Origin: a virus
Direction: 5' to 3' (one strand)
IMG/VR virus record: IMGVR_UViG_3300017779_000175
Location: 1-22,595 of that record
Length of the DNA stretch: 22,595 nt
Shown here: piece after piece, positions 21,413-22,595 of the stretch
How the letters are laid out: every line of letters starts with the position of its first letter
Numbering within the stretch: position 1 is the stretch's first letter
Notes under the pieces: generated by a model
Databases searched by the model: none
Seen by the model: only the letters and a program-made list of their open reading frames with translations
What the model was told of the DNA's origin: nothing
Translations under genes and position numbers: made by a program

Positions 21413-21629
21413 TTAAGTATTTATTTAATTCTTGCGGCGTGGGCATGCCTATAGTTTTTCCGCACCCCCCACAGACGCATCTAACAACAAAAGTTGAGGA
21501 ATCCTCATTTTCTTTAATAGATTTTACAACTTTATTTAGATGTTCACAATTATTTTGTAAATTATCAATTTCTTTTAAAATTTTACGCTTCTTCTCAATC
21601 AAAGAAGCTACTTTTTTATCACTTGCCAT
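21402..21629 (-). CDS. Small zinc-binding protein
   Basis: The product is 75 residues from the ATG at 21627-21629. I prefer this to an ATG at 21647, which adds only the unlikely MLRIYF. A charged helix (1-27) is followed by NNCEHLNKVVKSIKE and FVVRCVCGGCGKTIGMPTPQ. Cys28, His30, Cys51, Cys53 and Cys56 could form a zinc site. This arrangement recurs in small proteins of marine myoviruses. A candidate promoter lies upstream at 21686-21713. The function is not known. Confidence 0.65.
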   Translation of the reverse strand: MASDKKVASLIEKKRKILKEIDNLQNNCEHLNKVVKSIKENEDSSTFVVRCVCGGCGKTIGMPTPQELNKYLNGR

Positions 21630-21685
21630 AAAATAAATTCTAAGCAACCTTTTCGTAACTTCTATACTACACCCATCATCCTACA

Positions 21686-21713
21686 TATATACGCCCTGAC
21701 ATTAAAAAATCAA
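21686..21713 (-). promoter_or_regulatory. Weak sigma70-like promoter
   Basis: On the minus strand, TTGATT (21708-21713), a 16-bp spacer and TATATA (21686-21691) resemble -35 and -10 boxes. They lie 57 bp upstream of the zinc-binding protein start. Bacteroidetes housekeeping sigma uses different boxes, so this match may be chance. Confidence 0.25.
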
Positions 21714-21763
21714 AATCGATAGTGATACATATGTGGCGGACGAACCAAACATGGATAGATACG

Positions 21764-21792
21764 CGGTGGACGGTGTGACGGTGTACGGTGTA
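21764..21792 (+). repeat. Tandem iteron-like repeat cggtg(g/t)(g)a
   Basis: Four adjacent copies: cggtgga, cggtgtga, cggtgta, cggtgta. Short direct repeats like this may be protein-binding sites, for instance iterons at an origin or an operator array. They are G-rich against an AT-rich background and non-coding. Confidence 0.6.
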
Positions 21793-21881
21793 TATATGAG
21801 GCTCGATTGAAAAAGGGTGTGAGAATCTCTTTTTTGATTACTGTATAACTTACAGTCAAATGGTCTATTTGGAATTCTGTA

Positions 21882-21971
21882 TTATAATGTTATGCCTACA
21901 GCGAATGCTACGAATATAATTAACACATAGATATAGGCGCTGATGTCGACTTTTTTTTCTTGTGAATTCAT
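21882..21971 (-). CDS. Putative 29-residue membrane peptide
   Basis: From the ATG at 21969-21971 the product reads MNSQEKKVDISAYIYVLIIF followed by VAFAVGITL: a short charged head and a single transmembrane helix. A longer frame from 22151 crosses the GC-rich island and gives an implausible N-terminus, so I reject that start. The charged-then-hydrophobic layout fits a small membrane protein, but at this length chance is not excluded. Confidence 0.35.
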   Translation of the reverse strand: MNSQEKKVDISAYIYVLIIFVAFAVGITL

Positions 21972-22080
21972 AATGTTTTTTGTTGATACATAATATTCCG
22001 TGAGGCTACAGCGATGACTTATATATGAAGTGATTATGACGTTTTTATGCATATATTTTATATGCGTATATACGCTCGAT

Positions 22081-22200
22081 GGTGAAAGACCGTTAGCGAA
22101 CTGAGAGTCACGCCAGCCCGCGCGTGATCCGCGCACATATGTCGACGGCACGCATATGTGGCGCCCTTATATGCACACATACGTGCGCGTTGCGCTAGCG
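22081..22200. other. GC-rich, palindrome-dense island
   Basis: I count 72 G/C in these 120 bases, far above the surrounding sequence. It holds a perfect 5-bp hairpin GCGCG-TGATC-CGCGC (22120-22134), the palindromes ACATATGT, GTCGAC, GGCGCC and CGCTAGCG, and a perfect 12-bp palindrome GCGTATATACGC just outside it at about 22064. There is no ORF of note on either strand. Confidence 0.6.
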
Positions 22201-22225
22201 TACGACAAAATATGTTTACAAATTA

Positions 22226-22591
22226 TTATTTTATAAACTTAACAGTCTTTAAATTAATAGTAACATTCACACGTTTGCCTAATACAAACGAATAACCTTT
22301 AACTTTAGTACGACCAATGTAATCTATATTACACACATGACCACCTACAACGCTTGTTATATAACCATGTTTATTTACTTTATCACCACACACATACACA
22401 TACTCACCAGCACTATCATTGTTGACTTTAAATTTTACACCATGTATAAATTGACTATGTAATTTATTATATAATCTTTGCTTACGCAATCTAATTTGCC
22501 TAGACGATTTTTTATTTACAGGTCTGCCTGTATTATTATTACGACCATCTACTTTAACTTCTTTTATTACGTTGATATTTACTTTATTCAT
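22226..22591 (-). CDS. Small basic protein, possible nucleic-acid binder
   Basis: The product is 121 residues. The N-terminal half is strongly basic, with NNNTGRPVNKKSSRQIRLRK, a GRP AT-hook-like motif similar to short basic segments in other marine phage proteins. The C-terminal half is beta-like (EYVYVCGDKVNKHGYITSVV; GKRVNVTINLKTVKFIK). It is the most upstream gene in the window, and the non-coding interval lies directly downstream. A DNA-binding or regulatory role is plausible but not proved. Confidence 0.6.
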   Translation of the reverse strand: MNKVNINVIKEVKVDGRNNNTGRPVNKKSSRQIRLRKQRLYNKLHSQFIHGVKFKVNNDSAGEYVYVCGDKVNKHGYITSVVGGHVCNIDYIGRTKVKGYSFVLGKRVNVTINLKTVKFIK

Positions 22592-22595
22592 GTTA

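Larger units (their letters stand above)
21630..22225. other. Mostly non-coding, possibly regulatory interval
   Basis: About 600 bp with only one weakly supported tiny ORF (21882-21971). It contains a tandem 7-8 bp repeat (21764-21792), a hairpin ACTGTA/TACAGT (21840-21856), a weak sigma70-like promoter (21686-21713) and a GC-rich palindrome-dense island (22081-22200). The 11-mer CATATGTGGCG occurs twice (21728-21738 and 22153-22163). I see no tRNA. It could be an origin, a major promoter region or a site of sequence acquisition. Confidence 0.5.

Noticed and set aside
21764-21792. CRISPR array
   Set aside because: The repeats are only 7-8 bp and directly adjacent with no spacers.
21972-22151. 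Long form of the tiny membrane peptide
   Set aside because: The N-terminal 60 residues are encoded by the GC-rich palindromic island and lack a protein-like pattern.

Overview
This window is a piece of an AT-rich, tailed (T4-like, contractile-tail) bacteriophage genome. Essentially every supported gene lies on the minus strand, so transcription runs from the right end to the left. Myovirus hallmarks are a gp6-like baseplate wedge protein (cut by the left edge), a gp25-like wedge protein, a gp5-like hub/spike set and a gp55-like late sigma factor. The likely host is a marine Bacteroidetes/Flavobacteriia cell. Three things point there: a 1102-residue secreted protein ends in a type IX secretion (T9SS) sorting domain, several products carry Bacteroidetes-style signal or lipoprotein peptides, and start codons follow A/T-rich leaders without Shine-Dalgarno sequences. 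The host assignment is inference.

Layout from right to left. (a) 22.6-21.6 kb: a small basic gene, then about 600 bp with almost no coding potential, including a GC-rich, palindrome-dense island and a short tandem repeat. (b) 21.6-16.4 kb: an accessory run of small zinc-ribbon-like proteins, lipoproteins, a cysteine synthase, a tiny membrane protein, a 587-residue metalloprotease-like plus von Willebrand A protein and three small unknown genes. (c) 16.38-16.03 kb: a transfer-messenger RNA whose two tRNA halves are in circularly permuted order (3' acceptor half first, then 5' half plus tag frame), closed by a strong intrinsic terminator. (d) 16.0-10.98 kb: a cell-envelope cassette of an outer-membrane barrel-like protein, a small membrane coiled-coil protein, a secreted thioredoxin-like protein lacking its CxxC and the T9SS-type Cys-rich repeat protein. 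(e) 10.93-7.06 kb: charged scaffold/internal-like proteins, small structural-looking proteins and a PD-(D/E)xK-like protein. (f) 7.05-5.24 kb: an HD-domain hydrolase, a membrane protein and the late sigma factor. (g) 5.2-0 kb: the baseplate module with hub, M15 peptidase, spike-like protein, unknown virion proteins, gp25 and gp6.

Working model: the sigma factor drives late genes, possibly through a recurring ATATTTATTA motif just upstream of four genes. The envelope cassette and cysteine synthase may remodel the surface or redox/sulfur state of the infected cell. The tmRNA would rescue stalled ribosomes during infection. The most unusual item is the permuted tmRNA with alanine identity elements in a phage that otherwise looks like a Bacteroidetes virus.
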